This document shows positions 1 to 5,180 of a stretch of DNA of 5,196 nt, piece by piece; the first letter of the stretch is position 1, and each line of letters starts with the position of its first letter. The translations under genes and the position numbers were made by a program. Below the pieces are notes generated by a model. It saw nothing but the letters and a program-made list of their open reading frames with translations. It was not told the DNA's origin and did no database searches. Source of the DNA: CAZVWQ01 sp964631275. GTDB lineage: Bacteria; Patescibacteriota; JACMRA01. Where the stretch lies: the NCBI GenBank assembly GCA_964631275.1, contig CAZVWQ010000043.1, positions 1-5,196 on the forward strand, in the 5' to 3' direction.

Positions 1-67
1 AATGACATTTAATAGTCTTTATGAAAAGTTTTGAGACAAAAGTATTATTTGCTAAATAGACCAAAAC

Positions 68-114
68 GCTAACTAAATTATGATTTAACTGAAGATTTTA
101 GTTTGATTAAATAA
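68..114 (+). repeat. Direct repeat, copy 1 (47 bp)
   Basis: This segment matches 2089-2135 in the same orientation. A 22-bp block starting GCTAACTAAATTATGA is identical, then six mostly different bases follow, then a 19-bp identical block (TTTTAGTTTGATTAAATAA, 96-114). By eye 43 of 47 positions agree. Weaker similarity continues to about 150, where ACTGAATAGTTAA and TTTAGCATA correspond to ACTGAATAATTAA and TTTAGTATA near 2157-2183. It precedes element A just as copy 2 precedes element C, so it may be the 5' half of a larger repeat unit. No function is recognised. Confidence 0.8.
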
Positions 115-166
115 GAAAAACTACACTGAATAGTTAATAGTTTAGCATATGTTTGACTCTCTAAAT

Positions 167-292
167 TATACTCACCGCAAGCCAAATTTCAGTTTTTTTG
201 GAAGTTTAAATTCTCTTTTTAGTCTGATTTAATCAACATCAAAAAGTAATTTAAAAATTAAAAAAGTCCTAGTTTGAATTAATTTGGATATA
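167..292 (+). repeat. Repeat element A (TATACTCA-type ends), MITE-like
   Basis: This is one of three related elements. It starts TATACTCAC (167-175) and ends TTGGATATA (284-292), a diverged form of the TATACTCAA/TTGAGTATA ends seen exactly in element B. Its internal blocks AAATTTCAGTTTTTTTGGAA (184-203), ATCAAAAAG (238-246) and AAAAAGTCCTAGTTT (261-275) recur in B on the opposite strand, in the same order. The spacings between blocks are 17, 54 and 23 bases here against 17, 56 and 25 in B. It carries no open reading frame, so if mobile it would need a transposase supplied elsewhere. It could also be a conserved intergenic or regulatory module. Confidence 0.75.
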
Positions 293-294
293 AT
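289..294 (+). promoter_or_regulatory. Possible -10 box (TATAAT) at the edge of element A
   Basis: A perfect TATAAT lies where element A ends, and it would direct transcription rightward into 300-445. I find no convincing -35 hexamer at 16-18 bp; the bases there are near GTCCTA. The upstream TTTGGA is not an exact extended -10. In such AT-rich DNA a chance TATAAT is likely, so this is only a candidate for transcription of the foldable segment at 361-427. Confidence 0.2.
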
Positions 295-360
295 AGTGCT
301 TCTAAAAAGTATAGCTATTCCGTATTAAACCTTGGCATAACTCACTTCTCTAATCGTTTT

Positions 361-427
361 ATCCACCAAATCAATTTGGTATAGATAGGTCGGTTATTTT
401 TTAATCTTGTAAAGCTATCTGGTGGAT
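361..427. other. Foldable segment with two competing pairings
   Basis: ATCCACC (361-367) is complementary to GGTGGAT (421-427). AGATAG (383-388) is complementary to CTATCT (415-420). The 3' partner is therefore one unbroken 13-base strand pairing with two 5' blocks. A separate hairpin, ACCAAA-TCAA-TTTGGT (365-380), uses part of the first block and would exclude full pairing of the outer stem. On the minus strand the segment starts 19 bases after the membrane-protein stop codon. It is not followed by a T-run in either direction, so it is not a clear terminator. I recognise no known RNA family. Confidence 0.35.
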
Positions 428-445
428 TGGCTATAAGTAACAACC

Positions 446-1378
446 TCAAAGCAAATTAAGCAAAAACTTAAAAACAAGTGGCGAAATAAACACAAAAATT
501 ATCAATACCCCGTGATATAAAGTTGATAAAGTTGTTTTTACAAAATATTCTGGTTCGAAGATTTCTTTAGAAATTACAAAAAAACTACGAAAAATAAAAT
601 TCCAAAAAATCAAAAAAACTAAAGACTTCTGCCAATAAAGAAAAAATTCTAGGCCAATTGCATTAATCATCAAAGACATCTGAAAACATAAGAAAAAAAT
701 AGCCGAGCCAAAAGCTAGATTTGCATATAAAGATTTTAATTTGAACTGAAAAACCGATATCAAGGCAATCCCCAAAGCACAAAAAACTAACCAAAAAAGA
801 GGGTCAAGCCTAAAAATACTCTGTAAAAAATTATCTTCTAAGTTACGAAAAAAAACTCTATCTAAAGTCAAAAACTCAATTAGCGAAAAAGTCTGTAAAC
901 TAAAAAGTAAAACTTGTGGCACAAGCAAATAAATTCTGAGTTTATTTTCATCAAAAAGATTATAAGCTACTAAAAAAATTAGAGAGGCTAAAATTATAAT
1001 CGAAGGTGGATAAAAATCTCGATTCTCAATACTCAAAAAATATACAAAACTAAAAAATACTAAAATATTAATCTGCAAGCAAACACTAATAGCTTCAACT
1101 AGGCTATTCTTTAATCTAAAACTAAGTAAATAAGAAAAACTAAAAATACCTAAAAATACAAGTAGCATGTACCACCTCAGGCTAAAAAAACTACTTTGAG
1201 AAAACATCTCTGGATAGCTAACTACCAAAAAAAAGGCTAAAGACAAAAAAGTAATAAGCAAAGTACTAAGAAAAGATAAATGATCCAAAAATAATTGGTT
1301 TGTCTTTTTAGTAATACTTTTAGCTAACTCAACAAACGTAACTAAATATGGCTTTTTGTGTTGGCTGCTGTAATTCAT
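446..1378 (-). CDS. Multi-pass integral membrane protein of unknown function
   Basis: This encodes a 310-residue, very hydrophobic protein rich in Phe, Leu, Ile and Ser. About eight or nine membrane segments can be read at roughly residues 34-54, 67-87, 94-116, 125-142, 147-169, 191-211, 217-239, 243-266 and 285-309. The N-terminus (residues 1-30) carries several Lys and suits a cytoplasmic tail. There is no obvious signal peptide, catalytic motif or nucleotide-binding motif. I do not recognise the family. Its look resembles uncharacterised membrane families found in CPR genomes, but I cannot name one with confidence. The ATG at 1378 has no Shine-Dalgarno site; the preceding bases read ATATTCATCTTC. 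Element B ends 26 bp upstream of the start and element A lies 154 bp beyond the stop, inverted relative to B. The stop is TGA, with an in-frame TAG four codons later. The length of the frame and its consistent membrane pattern in such AT-rich DNA argue that the gene is real. Confidence 0.8.
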   Translation of the reverse strand: MNYSSQHKKPYLVTFVELAKSITKKTNQLFLDHLSFLSTLLITFLSLAFFLVVSYPEMFSQSSFFSLRWYMLLVFLGIFSFSYLLSFRLKNSLVEAISVCLQINILVFFSFVYFLSIENRDFYPPSIIILASLIFLVAYNLFDENKLRIYLLVPQVLLFSLQTFSLIEFLTLDRVFFRNLEDNFLQSIFRLDPLFWLVFCALGIALISVFQFKLKSLYANLAFGSAIFFLCFQMSLMINAIGLEFFLYWQKSLVFLIFWNFIFRSFFVISKEIFEPEYFVKTTLSTLYHGVLIIFVFISPLVFKFLLNLL

Positions 1379-1404
1379 GAAGATGAATATTAGAACTTAT
1401 TACT

Positions 1405-1533
1405 TATACTCAAATAATTAAAACTAGGACTTTTTGAGTTTTCAAATGTTTCTTTTTGATATTTTTATTTAAAACTAACTGAAGCTAAAAATTTGGATTC
1501 CAAAAAACTGAAATTTCCTTTAGATTGAGTATA
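1405..1533 (-). repeat. Repeat element B, inverted copy of element A, with perfect 9-bp terminal inverted repeats
   Basis: This element is 129 bp long, bounded by TATACTCAA (1405-1413) and TTGAGTATA (1525-1533), which are exact reverse complements. On the minus strand it reads like element A: AAATTTCAGTTTTTTGGAA (1516 down to 1498), ATCAAAAAG (1460 to 1452) and AAAAAGTCCTAGTTT (1435 to 1421). The roughly 50 bases between the first two blocks are diverged. It fills most of the gap between the membrane-protein start (1378) and the tRNA-Pro 3' end (1539). TA at both outer edges would suit a TA target duplication, but it could equally be part of the terminal repeat. Any promoter for the membrane gene or terminator for the tRNA must lie in or beside it. 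Confidence 0.8.
1487..1504 (-). terminator. Weak candidate terminator for tRNA-Pro, inside element B
   Basis: Read on the minus strand, TTTGG-AAT-CCAAA (1504 down to 1492) forms a 5-bp stem with a 3-base loop, followed by TTTTT. It lies about 35 bases beyond the tRNA CCA end. The stem is short and AT-rich, so this is a weak call. The corresponding part of element A lacks this exact hairpin, so it is not a conserved feature of the repeat. Confidence 0.25.
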
Positions 1534-1538
1534 GTTAG

Positions 1539-1614
1539 TGGTCGGGGTGCTGGGACTTGAACCCAGGACCTCATGCTCCCAAAGCATGCATGCTAGCCAC
1601 TGCACCACACCCCG
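1539..1614 (-). tRNA. tRNA-Pro (anticodon UGG), CCA encoded
   Basis: The minus strand gives a complete 76-base cloverleaf. The acceptor stem CGGGGTG pairs perfectly with CACCCCG, followed by discriminator A and a genome-encoded CCA (plus-strand TGG at 1539-1541). The D stem is GTGC/GCAT with one G-U pair, and the D loop contains GG. The anticodon stem CATGC/GCATG is perfect. The loop TTTGGGA gives anticodon TGG (plus-strand 1579-1581) with G37, as is usual for proline tRNAs. The variable loop has 5 bases. The T arm is CTGGG-TTCAAGT-CCCAG. The anticodon can read CCA and other CCN codons by wobble. The gene stands alone, with element B starting 5 bp beyond its 3' end. Its upstream side (1615-1640 on the minus strand) is AT-rich, with a TATTTT 11 bases before the tRNA but no clear -35. 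Confidence 0.97.
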
Positions 1615-2088
1615 ATTTTAATTTCAAAATATCTCTTGTTAAATTAAACTTGCTTCGTACCTAAATACCTGCCAACTTTTATAAAACCCACTTGAAATTT
1701 TTTGTTAGTTTAAAAATAAAAATTAAAAAATTGTTTTAGTTGATTTTGAATAAAAAAATCTAAAATATTAGACTAAAAATAATTCTAAAATACAATTTTA
1801 AACAACTAAAAGTTAAAAATATCTGTTTTGAGGAATAAGTAATCAAATAGCTTCTATAAGGATAAATTTAATTGCTTAAGTTATCTTTATAAGTGTCTTA
1901 CATAAATAAACACTAGTTATCTTAATTTATGGAAGTAAAGGTTTTGCTTTGGATAACAAGAGATAAGGTTAATTTTTAGAAGCTGTATATATATTTATCT
2001 TTAGTTAATAATATTTTTTGATTTTACTTTAAATATACTGAGTTTCCACACAAATACTGTATTAGTTTTTTTGAATATATACCCAAAT

Positions 2089-2135
2089 GCTAACTAAATT
2101 ATGATTTAACAAAAAGTTTTAGTTTGATTAAATAA
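2089..2135 (+). repeat. Direct repeat, copy 2 (47 bp)
   Basis: This is the second copy of the 47-bp repeat at 68-114, in the same orientation. The first 22 bases and the last 19 (2117-2135) are identical, and the central six mostly differ. Similarity resumes after an extra stretch of about 14 bases here (around 2139-2152), with AGAAAAACT and ACTGAATAATTAA, and fades near 2191. Element C begins about 95 bp further on. In copy 1 that gap to element A is about 52 bp. Confidence 0.8.
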
Positions 2136-2229
2136 AGAAAACACAGTCAGAAAAACTCACTGAATAATTAACATTTTAGTATAGATAAGTCTATAAGTAG
2201 TATTTTTGATCAATTTTGTGGAAGTTGTG

Positions 2230-2343
2230 TATACTCAATTTATTTTCAAAATTTACATTTTTGAATCTTAAAAAATTATAAAATACCTTCAAAATTCAAC
2301 TAAGTTTAGCTCTACTGTCAAATTTGATTATGAAATGAGTATT
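2230..2343 (+). repeat. Repeat element C, diverged copy of elements A and B
   Basis: This is a 114-bp element starting with an exact TATACTCAA (2230-2238) and ending ATGAGTATT (2335-2343), which matches TTGAGTATA at 7 of 9 bases. AAATTTACATTTTTGAATC (2249-2267) parallels AAATTTCAGTTTTTTGGAATC of B. TCAAAA (2289-2294) and GTC (2317-2319) lie at nearly the same distance from the right end as in A: 54 against 53 bases, and 26 against 26. The AAAAAGTCCTAGTTT block of A and B is poorly kept. It is the most diverged of the three. An alternative right boundary is the exact TTGAGTATA at 2523-2531, which would make a 302-bp element. Confidence 0.6.
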
Positions 2344-2401
2344 CTAATAAACTTGTCCCATTGCTCAAAAAAAATAAAAGATTTTTGAAAGATTTTGAAA
2401 T

Positions 2402-2498
2402 AAGACTAATGTCTTCAAATTTAAAAGTGCCAAAGCTACATTAGCTTGGTTCAGAGTTGTTTTTTTGTCAACTGTTTCAACTTAGTTATACCAGGCAC
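2402..2498 (+). other. Cluster of small hairpins upstream of the beta-propeller gene
   Basis: Several stems lie within 100 bp: AAGAC-TAAT-GTCTT (2402-2415), AAGCTA-CAT-TAGCTT (2433-2447) flanked by CC/GG around a bulged A, and AGTTG/CAACT (2455-2459 with 2469-2473). A closing pair GTGCC (2427-2431) / GGCAC (2494-2498) encloses the last two. Together they could form a branched RNA about 72 nt long. It is not a tRNA, since the acceptor, D and T arms do not fit, and I recognise no RNA family. AT-rich DNA yields many short stems by chance. Confidence 0.3.
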
Positions 2499-2522
2499 AA
2501 AATAAACTTGCGTCAATTAACC

Positions 2523-2531
2523 TTGAGTATA
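2523..2531 (+). repeat. Solitary terminal repeat 9-mer TTGAGTATA
   Basis: This is an exact copy of the right-end sequence of element B, about 120 bp upstream of the beta-propeller start. The preceding AATTAACC resembles the AATTA that precedes the right ends of A and B. It could be the right end of an enlarged element C (2230-2531), the remnant of a fourth element, or chance. Confidence 0.4.
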
Positions 2532-2584
2532 GCATGGCAAAAAGTAGGTAAGATTATTTAAATAAATAATTTAGGCTTTATTTT

Positions 2585-2616
2585 TTGACAATTCATATTC
2601 GCTAACAAAGTCTAAA
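2585..2616 (+). promoter_or_regulatory. Weak candidate promoter for the beta-propeller gene
   Basis: A perfect TTGACA (2585-2590) lies 63 bp upstream of the start codon on the same strand. The best -10-like hexamer, TCTAAA (2611-2616), is 20 bp downstream of it, which is longer than the usual 16-18 bp. It is offered only because an exact TTGACA is uncommon in this DNA. No operator-like palindrome is seen beside it. Confidence 0.22.
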
Positions 2617-2652
2617 CCGAAATCTTTATTTTTAATAAATAATTCAACATTA

Positions 2653-4860
2653 ATGTCTACAAAAAAATCTGAAACAAAAAAAAACTGGTTTTGGCTTGCT
2701 CTAAGCCTTATCTTGTTTTTGGTTATAACTATAATATCCGCTACTTTAGTTTTGATTTTTAATAGAGACTCTATAAGTTTAGGTCAACCAATTAAAGCTC
2801 TTGCTCTAGAAAGATTCGACTCTTGTCAAGATATTAGTAACAAGCTTAACCAGTACTTGCAAGACAGAAAAGAATATTTAGATGATGATCTATTTTCCCC
2901 CCAACCTTTTTTGTTTAGAAACAATGTCCTTGAGGATTCTATAGATGGCCAAACGATGCCTCCAGGACTACAAAACACAATTGCAGGTTCAGAGTATTCT
3001 CAAACCAACAACCAAGTTGCTGAGGTTGACGAAGGTGATATTGCTGAGACAGACGGTAGGTATATTTATAGTCTTAATAATAACTACCTAAATATCACTA
3101 AAATAAAAAACGGTATTATAAAAAAAATTTCTGAGGTTGATTTAGGCCAAAGATCTGAGAAATACCTAATGCATTTATTACCAGAATCCAACCAACTAGT
3201 GATTATTAGAGATACTTACGAATGGCAAAAAGAAGAAGATCAAGAAAAATATAATTATTATGAAGATGCCCAATTCATTCAGGTTATAATTTTGGACATA
3301 TCTGAGCCAAAGCTTAACGAACTCCAAAGCCAAACCAAAATTTCTGATATTGAGACCTTAGCCGAATACTCGCTAGAAGGTAACGTCTCTGATACTAGAG
3401 TAAAAAACAATACCCTTTTTGTAATTTCTAATATAAACAAATATTTTTATTATGATAGAGTTCAAGAAGAAGAAGAGATAACAGAATCCGATGCAAAGAG
3501 GTTTATACCAAAAATCAAAGACATAAAAAATAATCAAACTTTAAACAAAGATTGCTCAGATATTGAATATTTTTCACCAATAATAAGCTACGATACCATA
3601 ACTAGTATTTCTGGAATATCCCTAGATAACCTAAATACAAAAGAAACTCTAAAAAGTAAAACTATTCTGGGTGGTGGTGGTAACTATGGTCAAAACATAT
3701 ACATGTCATCTGATTTCTTTTATTTAAGTCAATATAAAGCTTATAATTTTAGAATTCAAAACATTCAGGAGAGTGACAAAACTATAATCTACAAATTTGC
3801 TGCTGTCAGTAACGAGTTTCAATTCCAAGCTAAAGGTGAAGTCAAGGGCAGTATCCTAAATCAGTATTCCATGGATGAATACAATGGTAATCTAAGAATA
3901 GCTACCACTACAGACGCAGAGAATTTTTGTATTTTTGGTAGACGTTGCAGAAATATCGAGAGATCAAATGGAATTTATGTTTTTGATGAAAATCTTAATC
4001 TAAGAGGAAGTATAGACGGTCTAGCCAAAAGTGAAAGGGTTTTTTCAGCTAGATTTTTGGGAGATAGAGGTTACGTAATGACCTTTCGCCAAACTGATCC
4101 TCTGTTTACTTTTGACCTTTCAGATCGAGATAACCCCAAGCTTACTGGAGAGCTAAAAATTCCTGGATTTAGTAATTACTTGCATCCAATTGCTGATGGG
4201 TATTTGATTGGAGTAGGTAATCAAGCTGATGAAAAAACAGGGTTTAGTGAAGGAGTCAAGCTAAGCCTTTTTGATATTAGAGATGATAATAATCCTAAAG
4301 AGGTAGATTTTGTTGAGCTTGGATTAACAGGCTCTAGTAGTATTGTTAATACTGATCCTAAAGCTTTTTTGTGGGATGTTAGAAATAATTTAGTCTCTAT
4401 TCCAGTTAATTTACAAACTGATCAGATTGACTTTGGTAAGCAATTTAATGGTACTTATACTTATAAAGTAAATTTTGATTCTGGCTTTGAACTTCTGGGT
4501 AGAGTCAGTCACACAGATCTAGAAGAAGCCAAAAGAATTCCAAATAAAAATTTTCCCGAACCTCTGCCAATCCCAGCTCCTGAAGATAAAAAATTAAACC
4601 AAAACGGAGAGGTTATACAAAATCAAAACTCATCTTCAATCGAGCTTAAAAATCCCGATACTGAATCTAACGATATTTCAATGCCAATCCCGATCGATCC
4701 GGAGTTTTATCCTATATTCTCAAATTTAGAAATCAAACGGCAAGTGTTTATCGATAATTATTTGGTAACTATTTCTGACAAAGCCCAAAAATCCAACAAT
4801 TTAAATAATTTTCAAGAAATATCTAATTTAGTTTTTGCTAATAATAAACTATCGTTGTAA
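2653..4860 (+). CDS. Membrane-anchored beta-propeller domain protein (COG4880 / PF09826-like)
   Basis: This encodes 735 residues. A Lys-rich start (1-10) is followed by one hydrophobic segment at about 11-37, an uncleaved anchor or signal sequence, so most of the protein should lie outside the membrane. Family landmarks I recognise are: FDSCQ (55-59) in the pre-domain; SQTNNQVAEVDEGDIAETDG (116-135, usual form TNxQVxGVDExDixKTDG) followed by RYIY; QYSMDEYNGNLRIATT (404-419); VFSARFLGDRGYVMTF (463-478); TDPLFTFDLSDRDNPKLTGE (481-500) and GFSNYLHP (505-512); AFLWDVRNNLVSIPV (571-585); and VFIDNYLVTISD (698-709), the usual C-terminal strand. The length suits a full family member. Acidic inserts lie at about 192-206 and 271-280, and a Pro/Asn/Ser-rich linker at about 628-688. 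C426 and C432 could form a disulfide. The molecular role of this family is not established. There is no Shine-Dalgarno site; the ATG is chosen because the N-region and anchor follow directly. It appears to be a single-gene unit. Confidence 0.92.
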   Translation: MSTKKSETKKNWFWLALSLILFLVITIISATLVLIFNRDSISLGQPIKALALERFDSCQDISNKLNQYLQDRKEYLDDDLFSPQPFLFRNNVLEDSIDGQTMPPGLQNTIAGSEYSQTNNQVAEVDEGDIAETDGRYIYSLNNNYLNITKIKNGIIKKISEVDLGQRSEKYLMHLLPESNQLVIIRDTYEWQKEEDQEKYNYYEDAQFIQVIILDISEPKLNELQSQTKISDIETLAEYSLEGNVSDTRVKNNTLFVISNINKYFYYDRVQEEEEITESDAKRFIPKIKDIKNNQTLNKDCSDIEYFSPIISYDTITSISGISLDNLNTKETLKSKTILGGGGNYGQNIYMSSDFFYLSQYKAYNFRIQNIQESDKTIIYKFAAVSNEFQFQAKGEVKGSILNQYSMDEYNGNLRIATTTDAENFCIFGRRCRNIERSNGIYVFDENLNLRGSIDGLAKSERVFSARFLGDRGYVMTFRQTDPLFTFDLSDRDNPKLTGELKIPGFSNYLHPIADGYLIGVGNQADEKTGFSEGVKLSLFDIRDDNNPKEVDFVELGLTGSSSIVNTDPKAFLWDVRNNLVSIPVNLQTDQIDFGKQFNGTYTYKVNFDSGFELLGRVSHTDLEEAKRIPNKNFPEPLPIPAPEDKKLNQNGEVIQNQNSSSIELKNPDTESNDISMPIPIDPEFYPIFSNLEIKRQVFIDNYLVTISDKAQKSNNLNNFQEISNLVFANNKLSL

Positions 4861-4887
4861 GAAATAAACGCGTTGTATATAGTTTCA

Positions 4888-4902
4888 AGCTTTTCTAAAG
4901 CT
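4888..4902 (+). terminator. Hairpin after the beta-propeller gene, possible terminator
   Basis: AGCTTT-TCT-AAAGCT forms a 6-bp stem with a 3-base loop, 27 bases after the TAA stop. It is followed by AGATTAATTTTG rather than a clean T-run, so termination here is uncertain. The next hairpin at 4931-4955 is an alternative. Confidence 0.25.
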
Positions 4903-4930
4903 AGATTAATTTTGTTAATTGGTATAGGGT

Positions 4931-4955
4931 AGAAGTAAAAATTATTACTTTTTTT
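4931..4955 (+). terminator. AT-rich hairpin with T-run, candidate terminator
   Basis: AAGTAA (4933-4938) pairs with TTACTT (4945-4950) around a 6-base loop and runs into a stretch of seven T (4949-4955). This has the intrinsic-terminator layout on the plus strand, about 70 bases after the beta-propeller stop. The stem has only two G-C pairs, so it would be weak. It sits immediately before the transposase-fragment start, so it might instead be part of the insertion-sequence end. Confidence 0.35.
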
Positions 4956-4961
4956 ATCTCT

Positions 4962-5162
4962 ATGTCAGTACATATACACCCCAATACCAGAGTTACACCT
5001 TTACAAAGAAAGCAAGTCTATATAGACAAACATACTCACAAGATGAGAATCTGTGATCTGTGTAAGAAATACCAAGTAACACCACCTACAATCTACAAAA
5101 TACTTAGAAATGGTAGAAAGAAAGACTTTACAATTCATAAGAGTAGACCTCTTGCGAAATAA
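4962..5162 (+). CDS. Truncated IS481-like transposase, N-terminal HTH fragment
   Basis: This encodes 66 residues. The opening IHPNTRVTPLQRKQVY (5-20) resembles the start of IS481-family transposases (xxHKNARLTPxxR). A helix-turn-helix follows at about 28-49 (RICDLCKKYQVTPPTIYKIL), then GRKKDF (51-56), the usual lead into the linker before the DDE catalytic domain. Full-length members are around 300 residues, so the whole rve/DDE domain is missing and this piece could bind DNA but not transpose. After the TAA at 5160-5162 the same frame reads KEIRNKVGICL to the window end. Together with LAK before the stop, this looks like continuing transposase sequence, so an inactivating nonsense change is likely. 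No Shine-Dalgarno site precedes the ATG. I cannot define the terminal repeats. A standalone small HTH protein is the alternative reading. Confidence 0.65.
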   Translation: MSVHIHPNTRVTPLQRKQVYIDKHTHKMRICDLCKKYQVTPPTIYKILRNGRKKDFTIHKSRPLAK

Positions 5163-5180
5163 AAAGAAATAAGAAATAAA

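Larger units (their letters stand above)
1..445. other. Non-coding repeat-bearing region downstream of the membrane-protein gene
   Basis: I see no credible coding sequence here; all frames are broken by frequent stops. The stretch holds direct repeat copy 1 (68-114), element A (167-292), a TATAAT at 289-294 and a foldable segment at 361-427. Each is listed separately. Bases 1-67 are plain AT-rich sequence in which I recognise nothing firm. The region lies 3' of the minus-strand gene that ends at 446, so 361-427 could be part of that gene's 3' untranslated region. Confidence 0.6.
1615..2652. other. About 1 kb non-coding region between tRNA-Pro and the beta-propeller gene
   Basis: I see no gene here; the longest frames noticed are under 20 codons (for example from 1929 and from 2335). 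It holds direct repeat copy 2 (2089-2135), element C (2230-2343), hairpins at 2402-2498, a lone terminal 9-mer at 2523-2531 and a TTGACA at 2585-2590, each listed separately. A small hairpin TCTAA-AATA-TTAGA sits at 1759-1772. The stretch 1775-2080 is AT-rich sequence in which I recognise nothing. Confidence 0.6.

Noticed and set aside
446..448. Possible reassigned TGA (code 25, TGA as glycine), since a TAG follows in frame four codons after this TGA.
   Set aside because: The 735-codon beta-propeller gene uses ordinary GGN glycine codons and has no in-frame TGA, which would be very unlikely under code 25.
1929..1979. Short frame starting ATGGAAGTAAAGG, about 16 codons.
   Set aside because: Too short, with no ribosome site and no recognisable content.
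68..2343. Repeats considered as a CRISPR array.
   Set aside because: There are only two or three copies, far apart, in mixed orientation and diverged; there is no regular repeat-spacer pattern and no cas gene.
2402..2419. Hairpin AAGAC-TAAT-GTCTT considered as an intrinsic terminator.
   Set aside because: It is followed by CAAATTTAAAA rather than a T-run, and there is no gene ending nearby on the plus strand.
2427..2498. A 72-base span closed by GTGCC/GGCAC with inner hairpins, tRNA-like in size.
   Set aside because: No 7-bp acceptor stem, no TTC-containing T arm with a 5-bp stem, and no 7-base anticodon loop can be placed on either strand.
4861..4929. The beta-propeller frame stays open for 23 codons after its TAA, up to a TAG.
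   Set aside because: The C-terminus already ends with the normal family strand, and an open run of this length is expected by chance fairly often.
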